Shown piece by piece: positions 42,301 to 50,452 of a DNA stretch of 55,614 nucleotides (position 1 is the first letter of the stretch; each line of letters opens with the position of its first letter). The position numbers and the translations under genes are program-made. The notes beneath the pieces are model-generated. The model was not told the DNA's origin and ran no database searches. It was given only the letters and a program-made list of their open reading frames with translations. Source of the DNA: Novosphingobium pokkalii (GTDB lineage: Bacteria > Pseudomonadota > Alphaproteobacteria > Sphingomonadales > Sphingomonadaceae). The stretch lies in the NCBI RefSeq assembly GCF_014652855.1, contig NZ_BMZP01000022.1, positions 1 to 55,614 of the forward strand, in the 5' to 3' direction.

Positions 42301-42434
42301 CGCCTGCGTTTCCCTTCCCCTGGCCTGATGCGACAGGCCAGCGCCCAGATGGGGCATGGCCTTGCTCATGCAAGGCTGCCCCATCGGACACAACGCCTCA
42401 TGCGCCCGCGTGTTCCGCAGGCGCGTGGGGCGGA

Positions 42435-43589
42435 TCAGAGCGCGCGTTCGTAGATCGTGTAGCGCTTGTTGACGTGGCTATCGATCGCATCGGCGATGGC
42501 GATCATCCCCTGGTTGTCGTCCAGGATCCAGCCGATTTCCCCGCGCGAGGCACCGTAGTGCTGCACCGAATTGCGGCGGATGTATTCGATCATCATGAAC
42601 GCCAGTTGGCTGGCCAGGCGCGAGGACTGCAACTTCTTGCGCACGCCCATCAGCGGCACGCGCATGGTGCGGCAGCGCGGCTTGTTCAGCCAGCGCAGCA
42701 GCTTGATCCAGTTGAACGGAAACAGCTTTCCGCCCATCGGCTGCATCACCTCGTTGAGGTCGGGCAGCGTCATCATGAAGGCCACCGGCTCGCCTTCGTA
42801 CTCGGCGACCATGATCAGGTCTTCGCGCACGATCGGCTTGAACTTCTTGCCGGCATAGGCGATCTCGGTCTGCGTGAAGGGCACGAAGCCCCAGTTGTCG
42901 GACCAGGCATCGTTGAGAATGTCGAGGATGATCGCCGCTTCGCTGTCGAACTTGCTCTTGTCCACATTGCGGATGCGGATCTTGGCGTTCTTCTCGCCCG
43001 ACTGGACGATGCGCTGGATCAGCGGCGGGAATTCCTTGGTGATGTCCAGCTCATAGGTCAGCAACTGCTTGGCCGGCTGATAGGGCAGCGCCTCGATATA
43101 GTGCTGATAACGTTCGTTCTGGTGGCCCATCATCACCGTGGGCGGATGGTCGAAGCCCAGGGTGAGCTGGCCTGGCTCTTCCCAGATCGACATCGACAGC
43201 GGCGCCAGCACGCGGGTCATGCCCTTGGCGCGCAGCCATTCCTCGGCCCGCGCGATCAGGGCGTGGGCAATCGCCTCGTCCTCGGCTTCCAGCAGGCCCC
43301 AGTTGCCGGTTCCCGGCCCCATGCCCTGCACCGGGTCCATCGCCACGGCCAGGTGATCGATATGGGCGGAAATGCGGCCCACCACGCGGCCGTCGCGGCG
43401 CGCCAGGAACAGTTGCACGTCGGCATGCTCGAAGAACGGGTTCTTGCCCGGGGTGATCAGTTCGACCGCTTCCATGCGCAGCGGCGGCACCCAGTTGGGA
43501 TCGTCGGCGTTGAGACGATAGGCCAGATCGACAAAGGCGGACCGTTCGGCCTTGTTTGCCACGGGGGTGATGACTACTTCGCCTGCCAC
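42435..43589 (-). CDS. GNAT-fold acyl-CoA N-acyltransferase-like protein
   Basis: This 384-residue protein belongs to an alphaproteobacterial family with two GNAT-like halves: ANKAERSAFVDLAYRLNADDPNWVPPLRMEAV, GKNPFFEHADVQLFLARRDGRVVGRISA, the central MGPGTGNWGLLEAEDEAIA, then LAPLSMSIWEEPGQLTLGFDHPP and the C-terminal SSRLASQLAFMMIEYIRR. GTG 43589 with AAAGG 7 bp upstream is the likely start; the longer frame has no similarity. It is divergent from a fatty acid desaturase, so a lipid N- or O-acyl transfer role is plausible. Bacterial ceramide synthases also use this fold, but nothing here proves it. Confidence 0.7.
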   Translation of the reverse strand: MAGEVVITPVANKAERSAFVDLAYRLNADDPNWVPPLRMEAVELITPGKNPFFEHADVQLFLARRDGRVVGRISAHIDHLAVAMDPVQGMGPGTGNWGLLEAEDEAIAHALIARAEEWLRAKGMTRVLAPLSMSIWEEPGQLTLGFDHPPTVMMGHQNERYQHYIEALPYQPAKQLLTYELDITKEFPPLIQRIVQSGEKNAKIRIRNVDKSKFDSEAAIILDILNDAWSDNWGFVPFTQTEIAYAGKKFKPIVREDLIMVAEYEGEPVAFMMTLPDLNEVMQPMGGKLFPFNWIKLLRWLNKPRCRTMRVPLMGVRKKLQSSRLASQLAFMMIEYIRRNSVQHYGASRGEIGWILDDNQGMIAIADAIDSHVNKRYTIYERAL

Positions 43590-43748
43590 GATATCGCCTT
43601 TGTTCTGAGTTACACGCGCGCTGTCCCGGATGCCTGCGGTGCTATCCGGTGACTTGTCAAGCCGGACGAGCCCAGGCGGACCGGCGATCACCCGTCAGGC
43701 ATGCATTTTGCCTGATCCAACATGGGTTTCTTGGGAACCGTTTTTGCC

Positions 43749-44879
43749 ATGCTTGCCACCGACTATTTCGAACAGAGCGACGTTCCGGCCCCCTCGGCCG
43801 GCGCCCCGGCCCCATCGCAACGCGCCGCCGGCCTTGCCGGCACGCCCGAAGACAAGGCGATGCTGCGCGCCGCAGCCGACCTGACGCGCGACATTGCCCG
43901 CGCCCGGCCCGAGATCTACTGGCCCGACATGCTCGTGTCGGCGGGGCTGGGCTATGGCGCGCTCGCGCTGGCGATCGCCACGGCGCTGCGCGGCGGCCAC
44001 TGGGGCGTTATCGTGGCGCTGGGCGTGTTTGCCGCCCTGGCGCTCTATCGTGCGCTGCTGTTCATTCACGAACTCACCCACATGCACCGCGATGCCCTGC
44101 CAGGCTTCCGCTTCGTGTGGAACCTGGTGGTGGGCATCCCCGTGCTGATGCCCTCGTTCATGTATGAAGGCGTGCATTCGCTGCACCATTCGCGCATCCG
44201 CTATGGCACCAGCGAAGACCCGGAATACCTGCCGCTGGCGCTGATGAAGCCGTGGTCGCTGCCGGTCTTCACGCTGACCGCGCTGCTGCTGCCGATCGGC
44301 CTGCTGGTGCGCTCAGCCGTGCTGGTGCCGCTGGGCGTGATCGTGCCGCCACTGCGCACGCTGGTGTGGGAACGTGCCTCTTCGCTGTCGATCAATCCCG
44401 GCTTCCGCCGCCGCAAGCCGGAAGGCGCGATGGCGCGCATGGTGTTCTGGCAGGAACTGGGCGCCACGCTCTGGGCCTGGGCGGTGCTGGCCTGGTCAGC
44501 CACCCACGGCTGGCTGCCGCTGGGCATCGCCATCGCCGTGATCTCGCTCGCCGCGCTGCTCAACCAGGTGCGCACGCTGGTGGCGCACTTGTGGGAAAAC
44601 GAGGGCGAGCAGATGACCGTGACCGGCCAGTATCTCGACTCGGTCAATGTGCCGCCGCCGGGGGTGTGGGGCGCGCTGTGGGCGCCGGTGGGCCTGCGCT
44701 ATCATGCGCTGCACCACCTGCTGCCCTCGATGCCCTATCATTCCCTTGGCGAATGCCACCGCCGCCTGCGCGCCCACCTCGGGCTGCAATCGACCTATGA
44801 ACGCGCCAACTATGCCGGCCTGTTCCCGCTGCTCACGCGGCTGGTGCGCTCCACCATGGGCTCGCGCGGCAAGGGCTGA
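43749..44879 (+). CDS. Fatty acid desaturase family protein
   Basis: This membrane di-iron enzyme of about 376 residues has the histidine boxes HELTHMH (about 102), HSLHH (about 138) and HALHH (about 319), with hydrophobic pairs between them (VSAGLGYGALALAIATALR, IVALGVFAALALYRALLF, VFTLTALLLPIGLLV). ATG 43749 begins MLATDYFEQSD; ATG 43722 is an alternative. The PSMPYHSLGECHRRLRA tail after the third box is typical. It introduces a double bond or hydroxyl into an acyl chain; the chain is not known. A terminator follows. Confidence 0.88.
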   Translation: MLATDYFEQSDVPAPSAGAPAPSQRAAGLAGTPEDKAMLRAAADLTRDIARARPEIYWPDMLVSAGLGYGALALAIATALRGGHWGVIVALGVFAALALYRALLFIHELTHMHRDALPGFRFVWNLVVGIPVLMPSFMYEGVHSLHHSRIRYGTSEDPEYLPLALMKPWSLPVFTLTALLLPIGLLVRSAVLVPLGVIVPPLRTLVWERASSLSINPGFRRRKPEGAMARMVFWQELGATLWAWAVLAWSATHGWLPLGIAIAVISLAALLNQVRTLVAHLWENEGEQMTVTGQYLDSVNVPPPGVWGALWAPVGLRYHALHHLLPSMPYHSLGECHRRLRAHLGLQSTYERANYAGLFPLLTRLVRSTMGSRGKG

Positions 44880-44911
44880 TTTCGCCCCGCAGAAATCTTC
44901 ACGATGACGAA

Positions 44912-44947
44912 AAAAGCCCCGCGACCCAGATCGGTCGCGGGGCTTTT
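44912..44947. terminator. Bidirectional intrinsic terminator
   Basis: AAAAGCCCCGCGACC (44912-44926) and GGTCGCGGGGCTTTT (44933-44947) form a perfect 15-bp stem with a 6-nt loop, with A and U tracts on both sides. It lies between the convergent desaturase and lptG genes. Confidence 0.9.
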
Positions 44948-44949
44948 CC

Positions 44950-46050
44950 TTATTCCTCTGTGCGGATCAGCACGGTCTCGCCAACCAGCAGGAACAGCAC
45001 GAACGGCGCCCAGGCCGCTACCAGCGGCGGGTATCCGCCAAAGCTGCCCATCGCCAGCGCGGCATTGTCGACCACGAAATAGGCAAAGCCCAGCGCCATG
45101 CCGATCACCGCGCGCATGAACAACTGGCCCGAGCGCGCCAGGCCGAATGCCGCCACGGCGCCGAGCAGCGGCATGAGCAGCGCCGAAAGCGGCCCGGAAA
45201 TCTTGTGCCACCAGCGGCTTTCCAGCTCGCTGGTGCTGTGCCCGGCGGCGCGGATCGCGGCGATCGAGCGCGACAGGTGCGGCAGCGATTCCGCGTCGGC
45301 ATCGGCCTTGCGGATCAGGATCTGCGTGGGCGTGACGCCGGTGGCCAGAACCATGTCCTGGCTGGCCTGGGTGCGGCGGGCGCTCTGCACGTCAAACGTG
45401 GTGGGGCGGGCAAAGCGCCAGCCGGGATTGGCATAGCTGGCGCTGGGCGCGCGGATGATTTCGGTGACCATGCCGGTGGGATCGCGGCGGTGCCAGGTCA
45501 CGTCGGTCATCTGCATCGCCGTGCCTTCCCCGGTCACGGTGCGGGCATAGAGGATGTTCGGCCCGTCTTGCAGCCAGACGTTGCTGCGCACCTGGGTATC
45601 GGTGGGCAGCGGGCCATAGTGCGCGGCCTGCCAGGCCTTGAGCGTGGCGGTGGAGCGGGTGACGATGCGTTCGTTGAAGGCGAAGTTGCCGACGGCGATG
45701 ACCCCGGCCACCAGGAACAGCGGCGCCAGCACCTGGTGCGCGGAAAGCCCGGCGGCCTTCATCGCGATCACCTCGCTGTTCTGGTTCAGCGTGATCAGGG
45801 TGATGATCGTGGCCAGCAGCACCGAATAGGGCAGGAAGCGCGCCACCAATTGCGGCGCGCGCAGCCCCACATAGGTCAGCAACTGGGCCTGGCCATTGCC
45901 GGCGTGGGCCAGGATCTCTCCGCTTTCGCTGAGCAGGTCGAGCATTTGCAGGACCATGACCAGCATCAGCAGAACGGCCACCACGCGCACGGCGAACATC
46001 TTGGCGATGTAGAGCGTCATCGTGCGTGACGGGAAGAAATCAAGCTGCAA
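44950..46050 (-). CDS. lptG: LPS export permease LptG
   Basis: This inner-membrane subunit of about 366 residues belongs to the LptB2FG transporter that extracts LPS from the inner membrane. TM1 includes FAVRVVAVLLMLVMVLQMLDLL. The periplasmic jellyroll domain lies between about 140 and 270, and RWWHKISGPLSALLMPLLGAVAAF starts the second helix group. The TTG at 46050 gives QLDFFPSRTMTLYIAKMF, the conserved LptG N-terminus, with AGGA 8 bp before it. ATG 46020 would lose FFPSRT. It overlaps the lptF end by 11 bp, so they are co-translated. Confidence 0.9.
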   Translation of the reverse strand: MQLDFFPSRTMTLYIAKMFAVRVVAVLLMLVMVLQMLDLLSESGEILAHAGNGQAQLLTYVGLRAPQLVARFLPYSVLLATIITLITLNQNSEVIAMKAAGLSAHQVLAPLFLVAGVIAVGNFAFNERIVTRSTATLKAWQAAHYGPLPTDTQVRSNVWLQDGPNILYARTVTGEGTAMQMTDVTWHRRDPTGMVTEIIRAPSASYANPGWRFARPTTFDVQSARRTQASQDMVLATGVTPTQILIRKADADAESLPHLSRSIAAIRAAGHSTSELESRWWHKISGPLSALLMPLLGAVAAFGLARSGQLFMRAVIGMALGFAYFVVDNAALAMGSFGGYPPLVAAWAPFVLFLLVGETVLIRTEE

Positions 46051-47293
46051 GGCTGTCGTCCTGGGCTGCCGGGTCGTTGGTATGGCCGGTTGCGGGGCTA
46101 CGGCGGCGGCGCGCGAACAGCTTGCGCACGCGGCCCGCCGCCTTGGCAAAGACGGTTTCGAGCGCGCCGATCGGCTGGCCACCGGGCACATAGGCCAGGC
46201 GCCAGTACATCCACACGATCAGCGCGGCAAACAGCGCGAATGGCCCCCATAGCGCCAAGGCGGGATCGATCCGGCCCAGGCTGGCGACGTCCTGCCCGTA
46301 TTCGTTGACCTTGTGATAGGCCACGACCATCACGATCGACAGGAACACGCCGAGCGCCGAAGTCGATCGCTTGGGCGGCACGGCCAGGGCCACGGCCAGC
46401 AGGGGCAGCAGGAACATCATCACCACTTCCACCAGGCGGTAGTTGAGGCTGGCCTTGCTCTTGTTGCGCATGTCCTGCGAATAGGCCTTGTTCCAGCCGA
46501 TCTTGAGCAGTTCGGGCAGGATATATTCGCGATCCTTGTCCCCGCGCTGGCGGAACTGGGAAATCTTGGGCAGGTCGATCGGCAGGTCGTGCGAGGCGAA
46601 GGTGAGCACGCGCGGCGAGGCGAGGTCTGGCCCGTCCTGCACGATCTGGCCATCGGTGAGGCGCAGGATGATCGTGTCGCGATTTTCGCGGTTGGCAAAG
46701 AACTGCCCTTCGCGCGCCGAGATCGTCATCGTCTCGCCCTTGGGCGTGACCAGGCGGGCAAAGATGCCCTGGAGATCGCGGCCCTCGTCGCGGCTGGAAT
46801 CGACGCGCAGGGCGGTGCGATCTTGCAGCGCGTTGAATTCACCGACCTTGATCGAGGCGCCCAGCGCACCGGAGCCCAGCTCGTATTGCAGCTCTTCGTA
46901 GTAATAGCGGCTCAGCGGCTGGATATAGCCCACGATCAGCAGGTTGACGGCCGCCAGGCCCAGCGTGAACAAGTAGGGCACGCGCAGCAGGCGGGTGTAG
47001 GACAGCCCCACCGCGCGCATCACGTCGAGTTCCGAGCTGGTCGCCAGCTTGCGGAACGCGAAGAGGATGCCGAGCATCAGCCCGAGCGGAATGGCGAGGC
47101 TCGCATATTCCGGGAACAGGTTGAGCAGCATCTTGAAGACGACCGTCACCGGCCCGCCTTCGGTGGCGACGAAGTCGAACAGCCGCAGCATCTTGTCCAG
47201 CACGAGAAGCGAGGCGGCCAGGACGAACACGGCCAGCATGGGCACGATCACCAGCCGGGCGATGTACCTGTCGATGGCGCTGAGGAATTTCAC
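46040..47293 (-). CDS. lptF: LPS export permease LptF
   Basis: This 417-residue partner of LptG has TM1 (LVIVPMLAVFVLAASLLVLDKML), the conserved EYASLAIPLGLMLGILFAFRKLATSSELDVMRAVGLSY coupling-helix region (glutamate in SSELDVMRA), a periplasmic jellyroll domain and three C-terminal helices (LVEVVMMFLLPLLAVALAVPP). The start is GTG 47293 with no clear Shine-Dalgarno. Its C-terminus has an Arg-rich tail. It is the first gene of the lptF-lptG operon. Confidence 0.92.
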   Translation of the reverse strand: MKFLSAIDRYIARLVIVPMLAVFVLAASLLVLDKMLRLFDFVATEGGPVTVVFKMLLNLFPEYASLAIPLGLMLGILFAFRKLATSSELDVMRAVGLSYTRLLRVPYLFTLGLAAVNLLIVGYIQPLSRYYYEELQYELGSGALGASIKVGEFNALQDRTALRVDSSRDEGRDLQGIFARLVTPKGETMTISAREGQFFANRENRDTIILRLTDGQIVQDGPDLASPRVLTFASHDLPIDLPKISQFRQRGDKDREYILPELLKIGWNKAYSQDMRNKSKASLNYRLVEVVMMFLLPLLAVALAVPPKRSTSALGVFLSIVMVVAYHKVNEYGQDVASLGRIDPALALWGPFALFAALIVWMYWRLAYVPGGQPIGALETVFAKAAGRVRKLFARRRRSPATGHTNDPAAQDDSLAA

Positions 47294-47450
47294 GTCGGGC
47301 GTTTCACCGTGAGGGCGTCAGGAGGCTGGCCACGTCGCCGGGGAGCGCCGCGCCGATGTTGATGTCGGTTAGCCCGCTTCGCGGCGTTGCGAAAGGCGAA
47401 AAAACCGTGGGGGTGGTGCGGGGTGCACCGGCGGTTGCGAAGCGAGGGTT

Positions 47451-47466
47451 AATAACTAAAGTTATT
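47451..47466. promoter_or_regulatory. AT-rich palindrome
   Basis: AATAACT-AA-AGTTATT is a perfect 7-bp inverted repeat in otherwise GC-rich DNA, 158 bp before lptF and 285 bp before the hypothetical gene at 47751. It may be an operator or part of a promoter. The remaining sequence in 47294-47750 (457 bp) shows no gene. Confidence 0.35.
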
Positions 47467-47750
47467 GCCTGTCCCCGTGTTTGGTAATAGTGCTGCCCCA
47501 AGACGCTTCCCGGGCACGGGATGCAGGCCGATGCCAGCAGCGTTTCCGGTCAGGAGGAACGTTCCGGGGCGCGGTGGGTTCCGCGATTGGCCGTGGCATG
47601 CGGGATGCCCCCGATGTCGTGGCCAGGTCTTGGGCTGTAAGGATGAAGACGCTTCCGCGCCGGACCGGGCGATCAGGCAGGCGTGATGGAGGGGCACCAT
47701 CATGCCATGCGGCTGCTGCCGGGTTGGCGCCACGGACAAGGATACGGGCA

Positions 47751-48191
47751 GTGAACTTCGTGACGTCTGGATCGAGTTGGTGGCAAGGCCGGCTGGCGCG
47801 GTGCACGGCGCGGCCGGAAGAACTGACAGCGCTGGCCGATCGTTGCGAACTGCTCTCTCCCGACGAGCAGCGCCTGGGGTTCGAGCGCGCCCTGCGCACG
47901 CTGGGCGACGTGACGCTGGCGCCCGAGGGCATGCCGGCGGACGGCGACAGCCTGTGGGTGAGCCTGCTGGCCGACTCGGGAGCCTATGAAAGTGCGGTTC
48001 TGGCCCTGCTGCCGCCCACTGCTGTGTTCAGCGGCGGGCGCCTGGTGGACGGCCGTTTCGTGGCGCAGGTGGTGCTGCCGAGCGGTGCCGGCGCCCATTC
48101 GCGCGAAGCCCGTTCGCTGGCCATGGCCTGGCTCGCGGCGCTGTTGCGCGCGCTGGCGCGGGAAATGATCGAGGAACGGCCGCTGCACTGA
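47751..48191 (+). CDS. Hypothetical protein
   Basis: This 146-residue soluble protein starts at GTG 47751 with AAGGA about 9 bp upstream. It reads NFVTSGSSWWQGRLARCTARPEELTALADRC, then a region with LLSPDEQRLGFERALRTLGDVTL and a C-terminal amphipathic helix (SREARSLAMAWLAALLRALAREM). The sequence is regular enough, in codon use and composition, to be a real gene. I recognise no family. It is divergent from lptF and is followed by a MITE-like element. Confidence 0.6.
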   Translation: MNFVTSGSSWWQGRLARCTARPEELTALADRCELLSPDEQRLGFERALRTLGDVTLAPEGMPADGDSLWVSLLADSGAYESAVLALLPPTAVFSGGRLVDGRFVAQVVLPSGAGAHSREARSLAMAWLAALLRALAREMIEERPLH

Positions 48192-48223
48192 GCCTTGCCG
48201 GCCTGAACCGTCTCGGTCTGCCG

Positions 48224-48497
48224 CTAGAGCGGCGAACCCTAAATCGGACGCACCGTGACGGAGCCGATTTTGGCCCAGCGCGAGGAGAGAGGAGGGAGCA
48301 ATGCTGTGCCATTGTGACCGACGATCGACGCTGCGATGGGCCAAAATCGGCCCGCCCCGAAGGGGTTGGCCTGAGAAGCGCTGTGGCAGCGTTGTGTCGC
48401 TTGCACGGGGCCAACCGGCCCGCGCTGCGCGCCACGCCTCGCCACAGCGCTTCTCAGGCCAATCACGGTGCGTCCGATTTAGGGTTCGCCGCTCTAG
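48224..48497. mobile_element. MITE-like element with perfect 35-bp terminal inverted repeats
   Basis: A 274-bp non-coding unit has terminal inverted repeats CTAGAGCGGCGAACCC...GTGA at 48224-48258 and its exact reverse complement at 48463-48497. Inside are a 15-bp stem (48263-48277 with 48337-48351) and a 22-bp stem (48366-48387 with 48441-48462). CTAG at both tips could be a duplicated TA/CTAG target, as made by IS630- or IS5-type transposases. No transposase is encoded. It lies between the hypothetical gene and clpS. Confidence 0.85.
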
Positions 48498-48510
48498 CCG
48501 CGCTGAAACG

Positions 48511-48837
48511 TCAGGCCTTTTCCAGCGTGCATTGCAGCGGATGCTGGTTCTGCCGAGCGAAATCCATCACCTGGTTCACTTTGGTTTCGGCTATCTCGTA
48601 AGGGAAAATGCCGCAGACGCCCACGCCGCGCTGGTGAACGTGGAGCATCACCCGCGTCGCCTGTTCCAGGTCCATGTGGAAGAAGCGCTTGAGGACCATC
48701 ACCACGAATTCCATCGGGGTATAATCATCGTTGAGCATCAGCACCTTGAACATGCTCGGCTTCTTCGGCCGGGCGCGGGTGCGGGTGGCGAGGCCGATCA
48801 TGTCACCGTCATCGGTGTCGCGGTTGTCGCCCGCCAT
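48511..48837 (-). CDS. clpS: ATP-dependent Clp protease adaptor ClpS
   Basis: This adaptor of about 108 residues hands N-degron substrates to ClpA. The core is FKVLMLNDDYTPMEFVVMVLKRFF, with MDLEQATRVMLHVHQRGVGVCGIF and the C-terminal EIAETKVNQVMDFARQNQHPL. The hydrophobic pocket DDYTPMEFV and VMLHVH are intact. ATG 48837 (MAGDNRDTDDGD) fits homolog starts; ATG 48936 would add an Ala-rich leader. clpA is not adjacent. It ends 13 bp from the MITE-like element. Confidence 0.93.
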   Translation of the reverse strand: MAGDNRDTDDGDMIGLATRTRARPKKPSMFKVLMLNDDYTPMEFVVMVLKRFFHMDLEQATRVMLHVHQRGVGVCGIFPYEIAETKVNQVMDFARQNQHPLQCTLEKA

Positions 48838-49115
48838 GGTGGGCGCGGTGACGGCTGGGGACAAGACGGCCGCATCGGCGCGAATCGCGCGCGGCAGAAG
48901 GGCGGCAGGCGCCGGAAGGGAGACGGAACTGTGCATCGGAGCCCTGAATATCGCATCGCGGCCGCCCCGCGACAAGGGGGCGTTCGGGCAGCCCTGCCCG
49001 AAATCGTTTAGGAAACGGCAAATCGCGCCCTGCTTGCGATACGCAGCGCGGGCAGGCCCGCCACAAACCGGGCGTTTGCGGGGGTGATCGCGTGGTTGAC
49101 AGCGGCGCAAATGCA

Positions 49116-49155
49116 AGAAGGCAGCCGCGCGCTGCAAGAGCGCCGGCTGCCTTCT
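49116..49155 (-). terminator. Hairpin after the phasin gene
   Basis: AGAAGGCAGCCG (49116-49127) and CGGCTGCCTTCT (49144-49155) form a perfect 12-bp stem with an inner extension. It is 75 bp past the phasin stop. The area 48938-49229 otherwise holds no gene. Confidence 0.6.
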
Positions 49156-49229
49156 GGCCGCTGGGACATGTCCAGGAGTGTCGCACCGATCCGGCCGCAG
49201 GGCCGGACCGGGCGCGAATCAGGTGCCGA

Positions 49230-50234
49230 TCAGGCGGCGACCTTCATCTTTTCGACGGCGAGGCTGACGCGGTTGGAGATCGGCTGGAACGCTTCGTTGG
49301 CCAGCTTGAGCACGGCTTCGCTGTGCTTGCTGCTGGCGGCCACGGCAGCGTCGAACTGCTTGCGCATCAGGGCGGTGTGCTTTTCGAAGAACTCGGTCGG
49401 CGACTTGGCGCTGGCGAGTTCCTTGATTTCGGCGGTCAGGGTTTCCATCGCGCTCTTGCCTTCGGCGGCATAGCCCTTGGTCAGTTCCTGGAGGCCGGCG
49501 GCGAGGATCTTGCTCGATTCCACGACGGCTTCGACATTGCCCTTGGCGAATTCGCCGGCATCGCCGAACGCGGCCTGGCTCTTTTCAAAGGCGGTCTTGG
49601 CCTTTTCGGAAGCGTCCTTGAACGCGGACTGGAACTTTTCGGAAAATTCGTTGGCGGTGGTCATGATAGGGTGTTCCTTCCTGGAAGCCGCAGTGGCGGC
49701 GGCATGGGTCACGCGGGTCTTGAGCGGGGCCGGCACCTTCGCGTGGGGGATGCCGGTTCCGGGTCTTGTCGCAACCACTGGCTTTGCCTTGGCCAAGGGC
49801 TGGGCCTTGGGCAGGGGCTGGGCCTTGGGCGGCACGGGAACCACCTCGGGCTTGACCGGCACCGCCTTGGCGGGGCCTTTCCTGACCGGTAGCGGCTTTG
49901 CCGCGATGGCCTTCTTCGGCGCGGAAGCCGGCGTCTTGGCTGCATCCTCGGCCTTGGGCGCGGCCACGGTGGCGGGCACCGGGGCTTTGGCGGCAAGGGC
50001 CGGGGGGGCAGCAGGCGCGGGCGTCGCGTCGTCCAAGGCCGTGGTCACGAGCTTGCGTGCGCGGCGGGCGGCTGTTTTGGCTGGTGCCTGCTCCGTCGCG
50101 TGTGCCGCATCGCCGGCCGGCGCTACCGTGGGGGCAGGGTTCGCTGCAACGACTGGTGCCGCGCTCTCCACCACCGGGGCGGGGCGAGGGGTCAGATCGG
50201 GAAGCGTCCCATTATCCTTGGTGTCATCGACCAT
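49230..50234 (-). CDS. Phasin with Pro/Ala/Lys-rich N-terminal extension
   Basis: This frame of 334 residues ends in a phasin domain (about 205-325: SEKFQSAFKDASEKAKTAFEKSQAA, GNVEAVVESSKILAAGLQEL, MRKQFDAAVAASSKHSEAV), an amphipathic helical coat of PHA granules. The first 190 residues are low-complexity Ala/Pro/Lys/Val (KTAARRARKL, VRKGPAKAVPVKP), like the histone-H1-like tails of PhaF/PhaM proteins that tie granules to DNA. An internal ATG at 49664 with AAGGA about 10 bp upstream would give the bare 144-residue phasin, so two products are possible. It lies downstream of phaC on the same strand. Confidence 0.85.
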   Translation of the reverse strand: MVDDTKDNGTLPDLTPRPAPVVESAAPVVAANPAPTVAPAGDAAHATEQAPAKTAARRARKLVTTALDDATPAPAAPPALAAKAPVPATVAAPKAEDAAKTPASAPKKAIAAKPLPVRKGPAKAVPVKPEVVPVPPKAQPLPKAQPLAKAKPVVATRPGTGIPHAKVPAPLKTRVTHAAATAASRKEHPIMTTANEFSEKFQSAFKDASEKAKTAFEKSQAAFGDAGEFAKGNVEAVVESSKILAAGLQELTKGYAAEGKSAMETLTAEIKELASAKSPTEFFEKHTALMRKQFDAAVAASSKHSEAVLKLANEAFQPISNRVSLAVEKMKVAA

Positions 50235-50374
50235 GGCATTACGGCTCCTGCTTTGCGGCAGGGCAGGAACCCGTCTCTATCCGGCGACGCACGATGGCGG
50301 CGACTCAGGGTGAGAAGAATCCTATCTCTGCTGCAATGCAAAAAATAGGAATGCATGGGCCGAAGTCAAGGTTT

Positions 50375-50389
50375 TTGTGCAGTGCACAA
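50375..50389. promoter_or_regulatory. Palindrome TTGTGCA-G-TGCACAA, candidate PhaR site
   Basis: A perfect 7-1-7 palindrome lies between phaC and the phasin gene, with a second TGC-rich motif (CTGCTGCAATGCA, 50328-50340) nearby. PhaR repressors of phasin genes bind TGC-rich sequences, and this is the phasin promoter position. A TTGACT...TATTTT pair on the minus strand (about 50368-50341) may be the promoter. Confidence 0.5.
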
Positions 50390-50452
50390 TATCCATCTTG
50401 GAGATAATTACTCTAAGGTACTGGTCTGTATCGGCGTGTTGCGCCAGCGCGC

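Noticed and set aside
47569..47594. GGAAC-N16-GGTT on the plus strand as another EcfG promoter
   Set aside because: One mismatch, a self-palindromic GGAACGTTCC start, and about 160 bp from the next gene; not strong enough to call.
48301..48511. Short open frames inside the 48224-48497 element as a transposase
   Set aside because: They show no DDE or other transposase motif and follow from the inverted repeats.
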